From assembly GCF_001421805.1 (NCBI RefSeq), contig NZ_LMLC01000004.1, positions 496,001 to 560,000 of the forward strand: a stretch of DNA of 64,000 nt, written 5' to 3'. Below the pieces are notes generated by a model. The model did not search any database. It worked only from the letters and a program-made list of their open reading frames with translations, and was not told where the DNA came from. The position numbers and the translations under genes were made by a program. This document shows, piece by piece, positions 54,246 to 62,012 of this stretch (position 1 is the first letter of the stretch; each line of letters begins with the position of its first letter). The stretch is from Sphingomonas sp. Leaf34. Its GTDB lineage: Bacteria > Pseudomonadota > Alphaproteobacteria > Sphingomonadales > Sphingomonadaceae.

Positions 54246-54463
54246 AGCGCTTCTCCTTCTCCAAGTCCCCGTTTCGGGGTGGAAAGCGTGACCGGGGGGA
54301 CGCTCTAGGGGACGCCGGCTGATCACGCTTCCCAAGCCTCAACGTAATCCCACTGGATCGGTAGGCAATAGCATTGCGGCGAAAGGAAGGCAGCTTGCGG
54401 CGATCGGATCGGACGGCGATAGCGGGCGGATGGTGAAGGTAGGCGCAGGGTGAAGGTACGGGC

Positions 54464-55228
54464 ATGGTAAAGCTCCGGGCAGACCAGATGCTGGTCGACA
54501 GAGGCCTTGTCGAGTCGCGGACGCGCGCGCAGGCATTGATCATGGCGGGACTCGTGTTCGCGGGGACGAAGAAGGTCGACAAGCCCGGCCAAACGCTTCC
54601 CGACGACGTGCTGCTCGACGTGCGCGGTCGCGATCACCCCTGGGTCTCGCGCGGCGGGATCAAGCTCGCGCACGGCCTCGCGCATTTCGGCTGGAATCTG
54701 GGCGGGGCGGTGGCGATCGACGTGGGCTCGTCGACGGGCGGGTTCACCGACGTCATGCTGAAGAGCGGCGTGTCGCGCGTCTACGCGGTCGACAGCGGCA
54801 CCAACCAGCTCGCCTGGTCGCTCCGCCAGGATGATCGGGTGATCGTCCACGAGCAGACCAGCGCGCGCATCCTGACGCCCGCGCACATCCCCGAACCGAT
54901 CGACCTGATCGTGTGCGATGCGAGCTTCATCGGGCTGGCCAAGGTTCTCGAACGCCCGATGAGCTTTGCCAAGCCCGACGCGAGGCTAATGGCGCTGGTG
55001 AAGCCGCAGTTCGAGGCAGGCCGCGAGGAAGTAGGGAAGGGCGGCGTCGTCCGTGATGCCGCCATCCACCAGCGCGTCTGCGACGAGGTCAGGGCATGGC
55101 TGACCACGCAGGGCTGGCACGTCGAGGGCGTGGTCGAGAGCCCGATCACGGGTCCCGAGGGCAATGTCGAATTCCTGATCGCTGCGCGGCATACGGCGCC
55201 GTCGTTCGCCCCCACCGTGCCGGAATGA
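54464..55228 (+). CDS. tlyA: TlyA family S4 + FtsJ-like methyltransferase
   Basis: The protein has 254 aa. The N-terminal S4 RNA-binding domain (LRADQMLVDRGLVESRTRAQ) is followed by a Rossmann methyltransferase with VAIDVGSSTGGFTDVML, YAVDSGTNQLAWSLR and LVKPQFEAGREEVGKGG. TlyA 2'-O-methylates rRNA; in mycobacteria it makes ribosomes capreomycin-sensitive. GGTGAAGGTA occurs twice just upstream (54432-54441, 54449-54458), the second supplying the ribosome site. Confidence 0.92.
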   Translation: MVKLRADQMLVDRGLVESRTRAQALIMAGLVFAGTKKVDKPGQTLPDDVLLDVRGRDHPWVSRGGIKLAHGLAHFGWNLGGAVAIDVGSSTGGFTDVMLKSGVSRVYAVDSGTNQLAWSLRQDDRVIVHEQTSARILTPAHIPEPIDLIVCDASFIGLAKVLERPMSFAKPDARLMALVKPQFEAGREEVGKGGVVRDAAIHQRVCDEVRAWLTTQGWHVEGVVESPITGPEGNVEFLIAARHTAPSFAPTVPE

Positions 55229-55318
55229 ACCACTAGCGGAACGATTCTCGGCGACGCACGGTTTACCGATCGCAAAATGCGCGGCAGGACGAGCGCGCGT
55301 CGAGACGGAAGGATGTGT

Positions 55319-55870
55319 GTGGGCGGTATCGCTTCGAAGGGCCAGTTGAGGATGTCGTTCCTCCGCTGGGCGGTCGTGACCGTGCCCCTGATCCTGCTGC
55401 TCGGGTTAGTCTCCGGTCGATCGGTCAGCGTCGGCAGCGACAATGCGTGGTACATGGCGCTTGCCAAGCCCGCGCTGAACCCGCCGGGCTGGGTTTTCCC
55501 GGTCGTCTGGACGACGCTCTACATCCTGATCGGTCTGGCACTCGCCATGATCCTGAACGCGCGCGGCGCGCGGTTGCGCGGGCTCGCGGTCGCACTGTTC
55601 GTCGGGCAGTTCGTGTTCAACCTCGCCTGGACGCCGATGTTCTTCGGCGCGCACCGGATCGGTGCATCGGTGTTGGTAATCGTCGCGATGCTCGCCTTGT
55701 CGATCGCTGCGACCGTGGTCTTCGCGCGCATCCGCCCCGCGGCCGCATGGCTGATGGTGCCGTACATGGTTTGGATCAGCTTTGCCGGCGTGCTCGCGTT
55801 CAGCATCGGTCAGTTGAACCCCGATGCCGAAACCCTTGCACCGGCGTCGCATACGTCCCAAATGCTGTGA
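55319..55870 (+). CDS. tspO: TspO/MBR family tryptophan-rich sensory protein
   Basis: The protein has 183 aa with five hydrophobic helices. The TspO pattern is present: WYMALAKPALNPPGWVFPVV, WTTLYILIGLAL, FVFNLAWTPMFFG and a Trp-containing WLMVPYMVWISFAGVL. It binds porphyrins and related ligands in the membrane. GTG 55319 has GGAAGG 6 bases upstream; ATG 55313 and ATG 55352 are alternatives. The gene stands between tlyA and ubiK. Confidence 0.9.
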   Translation: MGGIASKGQLRMSFLRWAVVTVPLILLLGLVSGRSVSVGSDNAWYMALAKPALNPPGWVFPVVWTTLYILIGLALAMILNARGARLRGLAVALFVGQFVFNLAWTPMFFGAHRIGASVLVIVAMLALSIAATVVFARIRPAAAWLMVPYMVWISFAGVLAFSIGQLNPDAETLAPASHTSQML

Positions 55871-55921
55871 TGCAGCAGTCACGCCGACCGTTACTGCGAT
55901 AGTCTCTGGGATTTTGAAGCA

Positions 55922-56209
55922 ATGCAGTCCGAAAACCGCGTGTTCGACGATATCGTCAAGGTCTTGAACGGTGCGGCCGGTACGCTTGCGGGCGTTGGTC
56001 GCGAAGCCGGTTCGGGCGCGCGGGAACGCGCCCGCGAATGGCTTGGCGGGCTCGATTTCGTCAGCCGCGAAGAATTTGACGCGGTCAAGGCCATGGCCGC
56101 TGCCGCACGCGACGAGAACGACGTGCTGAAGGCGCGTCTCGACGTGCTCGAAGCCAAATTTGCTGCACAATCCACAGTCCATGCGCCGTCCGGGGCGTCG
56201 GTCGACTGA
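55922..56209 (+). CDS. ubiK: Ubiquinone biosynthesis accessory factor UbiK family
   Basis: The protein has 95 aa. The N-terminal amphipathic helix FDDIVKVLNGAAGTLAGVG and the C-terminal coiled coil FVSREEFDAVKAMAAAARDE, then LKARLDVLEAKF, are the BMFP/UbiK pattern. In E. coli UbiK forms a trimer with UbiJ and helps aerobic ubiquinone synthesis. It is followed by ybjN and proC on the same strand. Confidence 0.88.
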   Translation: MQSENRVFDDIVKVLNGAAGTLAGVGREAGSGARERAREWLGGLDFVSREEFDAVKAMAAAARDENDVLKARLDVLEAKFAAQSTVHAPSGASVD

Positions 56210-56306
56210 CTTTTCCACAGTTTTCCGCAGAAATGGGTTCGGTGGGGTTGCCGTGGCGTTTTTGCCTCGGCACCCTCTGTTGTGCGATAAGGACCGCCAG
56301 GACCCT

Positions 56307-56813
56307 ATGATGCTCGACCAAGTAGATCACGACCACGAAGACGCCGCCCCGATCGACATGCTCGAGAGCTATTACGCTGCGCATGGCTGGGAGCATGAGC
56401 GTCACGAGGACGAGATCGTCGCGACCGTCAAGGGCAGCTGGACGACGTACGAGTTGCGTGCGTTGTGGCGCGAAGACGATAGCGTGCTGCAGTTCCTCGC
56501 CTTCCCCGACATCAAGGTGACGGATGAACGCCGTCAGGCGGTGTACGAGACGATCGGTCTGGTCAACGAACAGCTCTGGATCGGTCATTTCGAACTCTGG
56601 TCGTCGAGTGGCATCCTGTTGTTCCGGCACGCAGCGATGGTCGATGGCGGTGACGAGGGGACGATGTCGCTGGAGGCGGCCGAACTGCTCGTCGAATCGG
56701 CGATCGAGGAGTGTGAGCGCTTCTACCCTGTGTTCCAGTTCGTGCTGTGGGGCGGCAAGACCCCCAAGGACGCGCTCGCCGCGGCGCTGATCGAAACGCA
56801 CGGCGAGGCGTGA
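56307..56813 (+). CDS. YbjN domain protein
   Basis: The protein has 168 aa. It has IDMLESYYAAHGWEHERHED, an ATVKGSWTTYELRALW strand region, and helices RQAVYETIGLVNEQLWIGHF and SLEAAELLVESAIEECERFY, then FVLWGGKTPKDALAAAL. YbjN domains resemble type III secretion chaperones and affect stress tolerance; the partner is unknown. CAGGA precedes ATG 56307. The stop overlaps the GTG of proC. Confidence 0.87.
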   Translation: MMLDQVDHDHEDAAPIDMLESYYAAHGWEHERHEDEIVATVKGSWTTYELRALWREDDSVLQFLAFPDIKVTDERRQAVYETIGLVNEQLWIGHFELWSSSGILLFRHAAMVDGGDEGTMSLEAAELLVESAIEECERFYPVFQFVLWGGKTPKDALAAALIETHGEA

Positions 56814-57610
56814 GCGCGGGTTTCCCTGACGGTCCGCTGTGGCTGATCGGCTGCGGCAACATGGGCGGCGCGATGCTGCGGCGCTGGATCGCCGCGGGGC
56901 TCGATCCGGCGACCGTGACGGTGATCACGCGAAGCGGGAAGGGGGCGCCCGACGGTGTCCGATCGCTGACCGCCTTGCCTGACGAGGCCGCGCCCGCCAC
57001 GCTGATGCTCGCGCTCAAGCCGCAACAGATCGTAGCGGCGCAGGCGTTGCTGGCGCCGTTGCGCGGGGTGCCGGCGCTGTTGCTGTCGATCCTCGCAGGG
57101 GTCGATCATGCTGCACTGTCGGCGCGGTTCTCGGCGGAGCGCATCGTCCGCGCGATGCCCAACCTACCGGTGGCGATCGGCAAGGGTGTGACGTCGCTCT
57201 ACACGGTCGGCGGACCGATGACGGCGGCAGAAGCGTTCGCAGCACCGCTCGGTCATCACGAATGGATCGCCGACGAAGCGCATTTCGATGCGGTGACGGC
57301 GCTGGCGGGGTGCGGCCCCGGCTTCGTGTTCCGCTTCGCCGACGCGCTTGCCAAGGCCGGCGCTGCGCTGGGGTTGCCGGCCGACCAGGCCGCGCGTCTC
57401 GCCATCGCCACGTTGGAGGGCTCGGCGATCATGGCCGCCGATGCGGACGTCTCGCCCGCCGTTCTCGCCGACCGCGTTGCCAGCCCGGGTGGATCGACTC
57501 GAGAGGGTTTGAATGTCCTCGACCGCGACGATGCGCTGGTGCGGTTGCTTACCGAGACACTGGCCGCCTCCGAGCGTCGCAATGGCGAAATGGCCGCCGC
57601 GGCGCGCTGA
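56810..57610 (+). CDS. proC: Pyrroline-5-carboxylate reductase
   Basis: The protein has 266 aa, with a GTG start overlapping the ybjN stop. The NAD(P) site is LWLIGCGNMGGAMLRRWI; the C-terminal helical part has VTALAGCGPGFVFRFADALA, DQAARLAIATLEGSA and VASPGGSTREGLNVL, the conserved P5C reductase block. It makes proline from pyrroline-5-carboxylate. The ubiK-ybjN-proC order suggests one transcript. Confidence 0.95.
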   Translation: MSAGFPDGPLWLIGCGNMGGAMLRRWIAAGLDPATVTVITRSGKGAPDGVRSLTALPDEAAPATLMLALKPQQIVAAQALLAPLRGVPALLLSILAGVDHAALSARFSAERIVRAMPNLPVAIGKGVTSLYTVGGPMTAAEAFAAPLGHHEWIADEAHFDAVTALAGCGPGFVFRFADALAKAGAALGLPADQAARLAIATLEGSAIMAADADVSPAVLADRVASPGGSTREGLNVLDRDDALVRLLTETLAASERRNGEMAAAAR

Positions 57611-57619
57611 TTTACGGCG

Positions 57620-58108
57620 TCAGCCGCGCAGACCGAATACCTGCGAGCGATCGCTTTCGGGTACCAGCCCCTCCAGCACCGCCCAGAATCCCGAGACCGC
57701 GCTCTGTCCGGCGCTGGCATAGGCCGCGGCCATGCGAACCCGCGCTGACTCGAACAGGTCGCGCTCCATTGTCGCGCCTTCCTCGGTCAGCCTGAGCAAC
57801 CGCTGGCGACGATCGCGCTCGCCCGGGCGCGTTTCGACCAGCTTGCGGTCGGCGAGTTCGTTGAGCACCCGGCCAAGCGATTGCTTGGTGATCGCCAGCA
57901 ACGACAGCAGCTCGCTGACCGTCAGATCGGGTTTGCGGGCAATGAAATACAGCGCACGGTGGTGTGCCCGCCCGAGGCCCTGTTCGGCCAGCCCTTGGTC
58001 GATCGACCGCGTCAGATGGCTATAGCCGAAATACAGCAGCTCCATCCCGCGGCGGAGCTCGGGTTCCCGCAGGAACAGGGGTGAGGCAGAAGACGCTGTG
58101 GCAGACAT
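57620..58108 (-). CDS. MarR family transcriptional regulator
   Basis: The protein has 162 aa. The winged helix reads LGRAHHRALYFIARKPDLTV, LLSLLAITKQSLGRVLNELA, and the wing VETRPGERDRRQRLLRLTEE. It is divergent from the aminotransferase gene with 60 bases between the starts, so it probably controls that gene and itself. ATG 58126 is an alternative start; neither has a strong ribosome site. Confidence 0.92.
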   Translation of the reverse strand: MSATASSASPLFLREPELRRGMELLYFGYSHLTRSIDQGLAEQGLGRAHHRALYFIARKPDLTVSELLSLLAITKQSLGRVLNELADRKLVETRPGERDRRQRLLRLTEEGATMERDLFESARVRMAAAYASAGQSAVSGFWAVLEGLVPESDRSQVFGLRG

Positions 58109-58167
58109 GTTGACCGGTTTAGCCATCGCCCGTAGTCGTCGGCAACCCGCCACGAGAGAGATTTTCG

Positions 58168-59277
58168 ATGTCCGCTCCAGCTTCTACCGCGCCCTCCGCC
58201 TTTCGGCACGAACCGAACGCGACTCCGGTCGAGGCGAATGAGCGGGCGAAGCGGCTGATCGATCCCGGATTCGGGCGTGTCTTCACCGATCACATGGCGA
58301 TGATCCGCTATAGCGAGACCAAGGGCTGGCATGACGCGCGGATCACCGCGCGCGCGCCGCTCACGATCGATCCGGCATCGTCGGTGCTGCATTACGCGCA
58401 GGAAATCTTCGAGGGGATGAAGGCGTATCGCCTCGCGGACGGCGGCACCGCTCTCTTCCGTCCCGAGGCCAATGCACGCCGGTTCCAGGATTCGGCCCGG
58501 CGCCTCGCGATGCCCGAACTGCCTGAAGACCTGTTTCTCGAATCGGTCGAGCGGCTGGTCAAGACCGATGCGAACTGGATCCCGGAGAGCGACGGCGGCG
58601 CGCTGTACCTGCGCCCGTTCATGTTCGCGTCCGAAGTCTTCCTCGGCGTGAAGCCGTCGGCCGAATATCTGTATATGGTGCTCGCGTCGTCGGTCGGCGC
58701 GTATTTCAAGGGCGGCGCGCCCACGGTGTCGATCTGGGTTAGCCAGCAGTACACGCGCGCCGCGCAGGGCGGCACCGGTGCGGCCAAGTGCGGCGGCAAC
58801 TACGCAGCCAGCCTGCTCGCGCAGTCCGAGGCGATCCGCAACGGCTGCGACCAGGTCGTCTTCCTTGACGCGGCCGAGCGGCGCTGGGTCGAGGAACTCG
58901 GCGGCATGAACATCTTCTTCGTGTTCGACGACGGCAGCATGGCGACGCCAGCGCTCACCGGCACGATTCTTCCCGGGATCACGCGCGACTCGATCCTGAC
59001 GCTTGCGCGGGCGCAGGGAATCGAGGTCCGCGAAGAGGGCTATACGATTGATCAGTGGCGCGCTGATGCGGCCAGCGGGCGGCTGGTCGAGGCGTTCGCC
59101 TGCGGCACGGCAGCGGTCGTCACGCCGATCGGTACGGTGGCGAGCCCCGAGGGTCGTTTCACGATCGGTAGCGGTGGCCCCGGCCCGATGACGCTGCAGA
59201 TGCGCGACGCGCTCGTGTCGATTCAGCGTGGCACCGCACCCGACGACAACAAGTGGCTGCACCATCTCGCCGATTGA
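58168..59277 (+). CDS. ilvE: Branched-chain amino-acid aminotransferase
   Basis: The protein has 369 aa, the long class IV form. It has HYAQEIFEGMKAYRLADG, YLRPFMFASEVFLGVKPS, GGTGAAKCGGNYAASL with the PLP Lys, and EELGGMNIFFVFDDG, then GTAAVVTPIGTV. It interconverts Leu, Ile and Val with their keto acids. It follows a MarR-type regulator in divergent orientation and precedes tRNA-Gln. Confidence 0.95.
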   Translation: MSAPASTAPSAFRHEPNATPVEANERAKRLIDPGFGRVFTDHMAMIRYSETKGWHDARITARAPLTIDPASSVLHYAQEIFEGMKAYRLADGGTALFRPEANARRFQDSARRLAMPELPEDLFLESVERLVKTDANWIPESDGGALYLRPFMFASEVFLGVKPSAEYLYMVLASSVGAYFKGGAPTVSIWVSQQYTRAAQGGTGAAKCGGNYAASLLAQSEAIRNGCDQVVFLDAAERRWVEELGGMNIFFVFDDGSMATPALTGTILPGITRDSILTLARAQGIEVREEGYTIDQWRADAASGRLVEAFACGTAAVVTPIGTVASPEGRFTIGSGGPGPMTLQMRDALVSIQRGTAPDDNKWLHHLAD

Positions 59278-59329
59278 CGCGCGCAAGGGCTTTTCACGCG
59301 GCGCGGCCCCGCTATAAGGCCGCCTCTGT

Positions 59330-59404
59330 TGGGGCGTCGCCAAGTGGTAAGGCAGCGGCTTTTGATGCCGCCATGCGCAGGTTCGAACCCTGCCGCCCCA
59401 GCCA
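59330..59404 (+). tRNA. tRNA-Gln (TTG)
   Basis: A 75-nt cloverleaf with acceptor TGGGGCG/CGCCCCA, anticodon loop CTTTTGA (TTG), T-loop TTCGAAC and an encoded CCA. No duplicate of its 3' end was found in the window. Confidence 0.96.
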
Positions 59405-60231
59405 ATCCGTCTGTTTATGGCTTCAGGAACGGCGGAAATTCGTCGACTCAGCTGGAGAATGCGTGGCTGGGTCGGGACTGTCCCAGCGCTGCCTCAAGTG
59501 TTTGTTACAGGCGCATGAGACCAAACATGCCGATCGCCGGGCTCGATCCCCGGTTTCCCTGGGGGCCGATTACGGTTTTGTGCCGGCGGTGGGGGACTGT
59601 TCCAGGCCCGCGCGTCCCGCTTGGATACAGGACAAAGTGGCAACGGATGGACCCGTGCCAGCATCTGCGTCGGCGCACGCGTCCGGGCCGACAGCGGTGC
59701 GCTCACGAGTGTTGCGCCATGGTACGCCGCGCAGCGCTGTGCCACGATCACGGCACAGCGCTGCGCGCGCGACCGAGGCGTGGCGCGTGATGGCCACATC
59801 TCTGCGCCAGAGCAGCCGCTGACCATGGCAGATCTTGATACCGCCCCGGGGGCATGGTGTCGGTACGAGACGATCATCGCCTTGGGCGAGAAGCGTGCGA
59901 TCTCTCCCACCAGTCATCGGTAAACCGCCTCCGCCGAAAATCGTAAGGACGAGCGGCGGGGAAGCGCTGCCGCGTTGCGATGCCTTTTGACAAGGCCGCC
60001 GGGTGTGCCCGTGCCGACCCCGCTTAGGAAGACGCAGGTCGCTAACGGGTACCGGAACTGAGGCTGGGGTGGCGCCGCTGCGGGATCGGCATCGTCCTGA
60101 CGCCCGCACATTCGCCACCTGCATGTCCATGGACTGTTCGGGAACCACGCAGCCCGGCAGAGCCGCAGACCCCGTCGACCCGTCAGGCCAGGTCAGTCAA
60201 CAACGACGAAAATGGATCTAATGCGTGTTGC
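59405..60231. other. Gene-poor stretch after tRNA-Gln
   Basis: The longest frames here (including a plus frame through the tRNA and a minus frame covering most of the stretch) are Arg, Ser, Ala and Pro-rich without any domain or ribosome site, and look like noise of G+C-rich DNA. Lying directly behind a tRNA, this is a common place for insertions and their decay. A strong inverted repeat sits at 59729-59766. I see no integrase or att copy. Confidence 0.55.
59729..59766. repeat. Perfect 15-bp inverted repeat
   Basis: GCGCAGCGCTGTGCC and GGCACAGCGCTGCGC flank an 8-base loop. The arms each contain AGCGCT. There is no T-run and no adjacent gene end, so a terminator is not the obvious reading; a small structured RNA, a protein-binding site or a decayed transposon end are possible. 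Confidence 0.6.
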
Positions 60232-60255
60232 CGATAATCAATATGCGAATTATCG
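60232..60255. promoter_or_regulatory. Operator-like inverted repeat before the DUF2975 operon
   Basis: CGATAAT (60232-60238) and ATTATCG (60249-60255) are perfect inverted arms with a 10-base A+T-rich spacer, about 30-55 bases before the first gene. The operon encodes an Xre regulator, which could bind here. That link is inferred. Confidence 0.5.
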
Positions 60256-60285
60256 TTTACCAATACATCGCGGGGGACAAAGCTG

Positions 60286-60831
60286 GTGGGTGAGGGGCGC
60301 CGATCAATAATGGAAAAGGATCGCGTTCTGACAGGTGCGACGATCCTGCTACGGTTGTTGCTAGTCCTGAACATCGTTCTGCTGGTGATGCTCATGGTAG
60401 CATTTGCGCTGTCCTGGCCACTGGGGCACGCGCTGGCGCTGCGCCTCGGTGCGAAATACGGGCCGTCGCTCGATGTCGCGGACGCGGTGATGGCAATGCG
60501 TCTGATGATGGCGTTGGGGATCGCCTGCGCGCTTGCGATCCATCCGATCTTTGCCAGCCTGCTCCGGATCGTCGCGACGGTGCAGGCAGGCGATCCGTTC
60601 GTCGACGCGAACGCCACGTTGCTTGGCAGGATCGGTTGGGCCCTGCTGGTCCTCCAGTGCCTCGATCTCGTGCTGGGCGCGCTGATGCGCTGGATCTCTG
60701 CTCTCAAGCTCGACTCGACCGGCTGGAGCCCTTCACTCGGCGGGTGGATCGCGGTTGTCATGATCTTCGTGCTCGCGCGTGTTTTTCGGATCGGCACCCG
60801 GATGCGCGACGACCTGGCAACGACGGTCTGA
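60286..60831 (+). CDS. DUF2975 membrane protein
   Basis: The protein has 181 aa with four hydrophobic segments (TILLRLLLVLNIVLLVMLMV, RLMMALGIACALAIHPIFAS, LLVLQCLDLVLGALMRW, IAVVMIFVLARVFRIG). The DUF2975 signs are the QAGDPFVDANATLLGRIGWA loop and its habitual pairing with a small Xre gene. GTG 60286 has GGGGGA 8 bases upstream; ATG 60310 is an alternative. The function is unknown. It is the first gene of a four-gene operon. Confidence 0.8.
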   Translation: MGEGRRSIMEKDRVLTGATILLRLLLVLNIVLLVMLMVAFALSWPLGHALALRLGAKYGPSLDVADAVMAMRLMMALGIACALAIHPIFASLLRIVATVQAGDPFVDANATLLGRIGWALLVLQCLDLVLGALMRWISALKLDSTGWSPSLGGWIAVVMIFVLARVFRIGTRMRDDLATTV

Positions 60832-61076
60832 TGCCCGTCGCGGTCAGCCTGGACGACATGCTCCACGCGCGGCGCATGACGCTGACCGAATTGTCCGAGG
60901 CGGTCGATATCACGCTCGCCAATCTGTCGATCCTGAAGACGGGCAAGGCCAAGGCGATCCGCTTTACGACGCTGGAGGCGATCTGCCGCGTGCTCGAGTG
61001 TCAGCCCGGCGACCTGCTCAGGGTGACCGACGAAACACCGGACGAAACGACCGCGACGAAGGAAACGGGGAAATAG
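60831..61076 (+). CDS. Small Xre/YozG-type HTH regulator
   Basis: The protein has 81 aa, starting TGATG on the previous stop. The single HTH reads SLDDMLHARRMTLTELSEAV, then DITLANLSILKTGKAKAIRF, then TTLEAICRVLECQPGDLL, the compact form always found beside DUF2975 genes. The tail is Thr/Glu-rich. It probably represses its own operon through the upstream palindrome. Confidence 0.9.
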   Translation: MPVAVSLDDMLHARRMTLTELSEAVDITLANLSILKTGKAKAIRFTTLEAICRVLECQPGDLLRVTDETPDETTATKETGK

Positions 61077-61079
61077 CGA

Positions 61080-62012
61080 ATGGACGCACTGGTTCTCGAC
61101 GACGTGACGAAGCGATTTGGTGAGCGGGTAGCCGTCGACGCGCTCAGCTTCACGGTGAAACCGGGGGAGATCTTCGGGTTCCTCGGCGGCAACGGCGCGG
61201 GGAAGACGACATCGCTGCGCATGGTTCTTGACATCCTAAGGCCGACATCGGGCAGAATTGCGGTGCTGGGGTGCCCGCCGGGGCGCGAGAACGCAGCCGA
61301 TATCGGCTTCATGCCCGAGGAACGCGGGCTGTACCGCGGGATGTCAGCAATCGATACAGTGACCTATTTCGGCCGGCTGAAGGGCATGACGACCGCCACG
61401 GCGCGCGCCAAGGGGCACGATCTGCTCGAGCGGTTCGGACTGGCGGGCTCGGCCAAGATGCAGATCGACAAATTGTCGAAGGGCATGGCGCAAAAGGTTC
61501 AGCTTGCCGCCACCCTCGTCAACAGTCCGAAACTGCTGCTGCTCGACGAGCCGTTCTCGGGGCTCGACCCGGTGAATCAGGGATTGCTCGAGGATGAGAT
61601 ACTTGGCGCCGCGTGCGGTGGTGCGACGGTGATCTTCTCGACGCACGTCATGCAGCATGCCGAGCGGCTGTGCGATCGGCTGCTATTGTTGGCGCAGGGG
61701 CGCAAGGTGTTCGAGGGTACGCAGGCCGAAGCGCGCGGGCGGTTGCCGGCACGCCTCGGAATCGTGTCTCGCGAGACGCCGATGCAATGCCCCGGCGTGG
61801 AGCGCGCGGAGGAGGTCGCGAGGGATGCGGGCGGTTGGCGAACGTACGACGTGACGCTTGCCGAAGGCATCGATCCCGGCGACGTCCTGCAATGCCTTAC
61901 CGAACAAGGCATCACGCTGCGCCAGTTCGACCAGCACCGGGTAAGCCTGCACGAGGTCTTTCTGAACCTCGTGGGGCCCAACTCAGCCGATACGCAGGGG
62001 CGGCCGTCATGA
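61080..62012 (+). CDS. ABC transporter ATPase, NatA-type
   Basis: The protein has 310 aa. Walker A is GGNGAGKTTSL, the signature is LSKGMAQKVQLAATL, Walker B is LLLLDEPFSGLDPVN, and the switch His is in IFSTHVMQHAE. The 80-residue C-terminal domain is that of NatA/DrrA exporters. With the permease downstream it forms an efflux pump, possibly for sodium or an antimicrobial compound. It is coupled to the permease by ATGA. Confidence 0.92.
   Translation: MDALVLDDVTKRFGERVAVDALSFTVKPGEIFGFLGGNGAGKTTSLRMVLDILRPTSGRIAVLGCPPGRENAADIGFMPEERGLYRGMSAIDTVTYFGRLKGMTTATARAKGHDLLERFGLAGSAKMQIDKLSKGMAQKVQLAATLVNSPKLLLLDEPFSGLDPVNQGLLEDEILGAACGGATVIFSTHVMQHAERLCDRLLLLAQGRKVFEGTQAEARGRLPARLGIVSRETPMQCPGVERAEEVARDAGGWRTYDVTLAEGIDPGDVLQCLTEQGITLRQFDQHRVSLHEVFLNLVGPNSADTQGRPS

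Noticed and set aside
59533..59551. T-arm-like CCGGG-CTCGATC-CCCGG motif
   Set aside because: No acceptor, anticodon or D-arm can be fitted around it.
59253..59822. Plus-strand 189-codon frame running through tRNA-Gln
   Set aside because: It overlaps the tRNA and has no domain or ribosome site.
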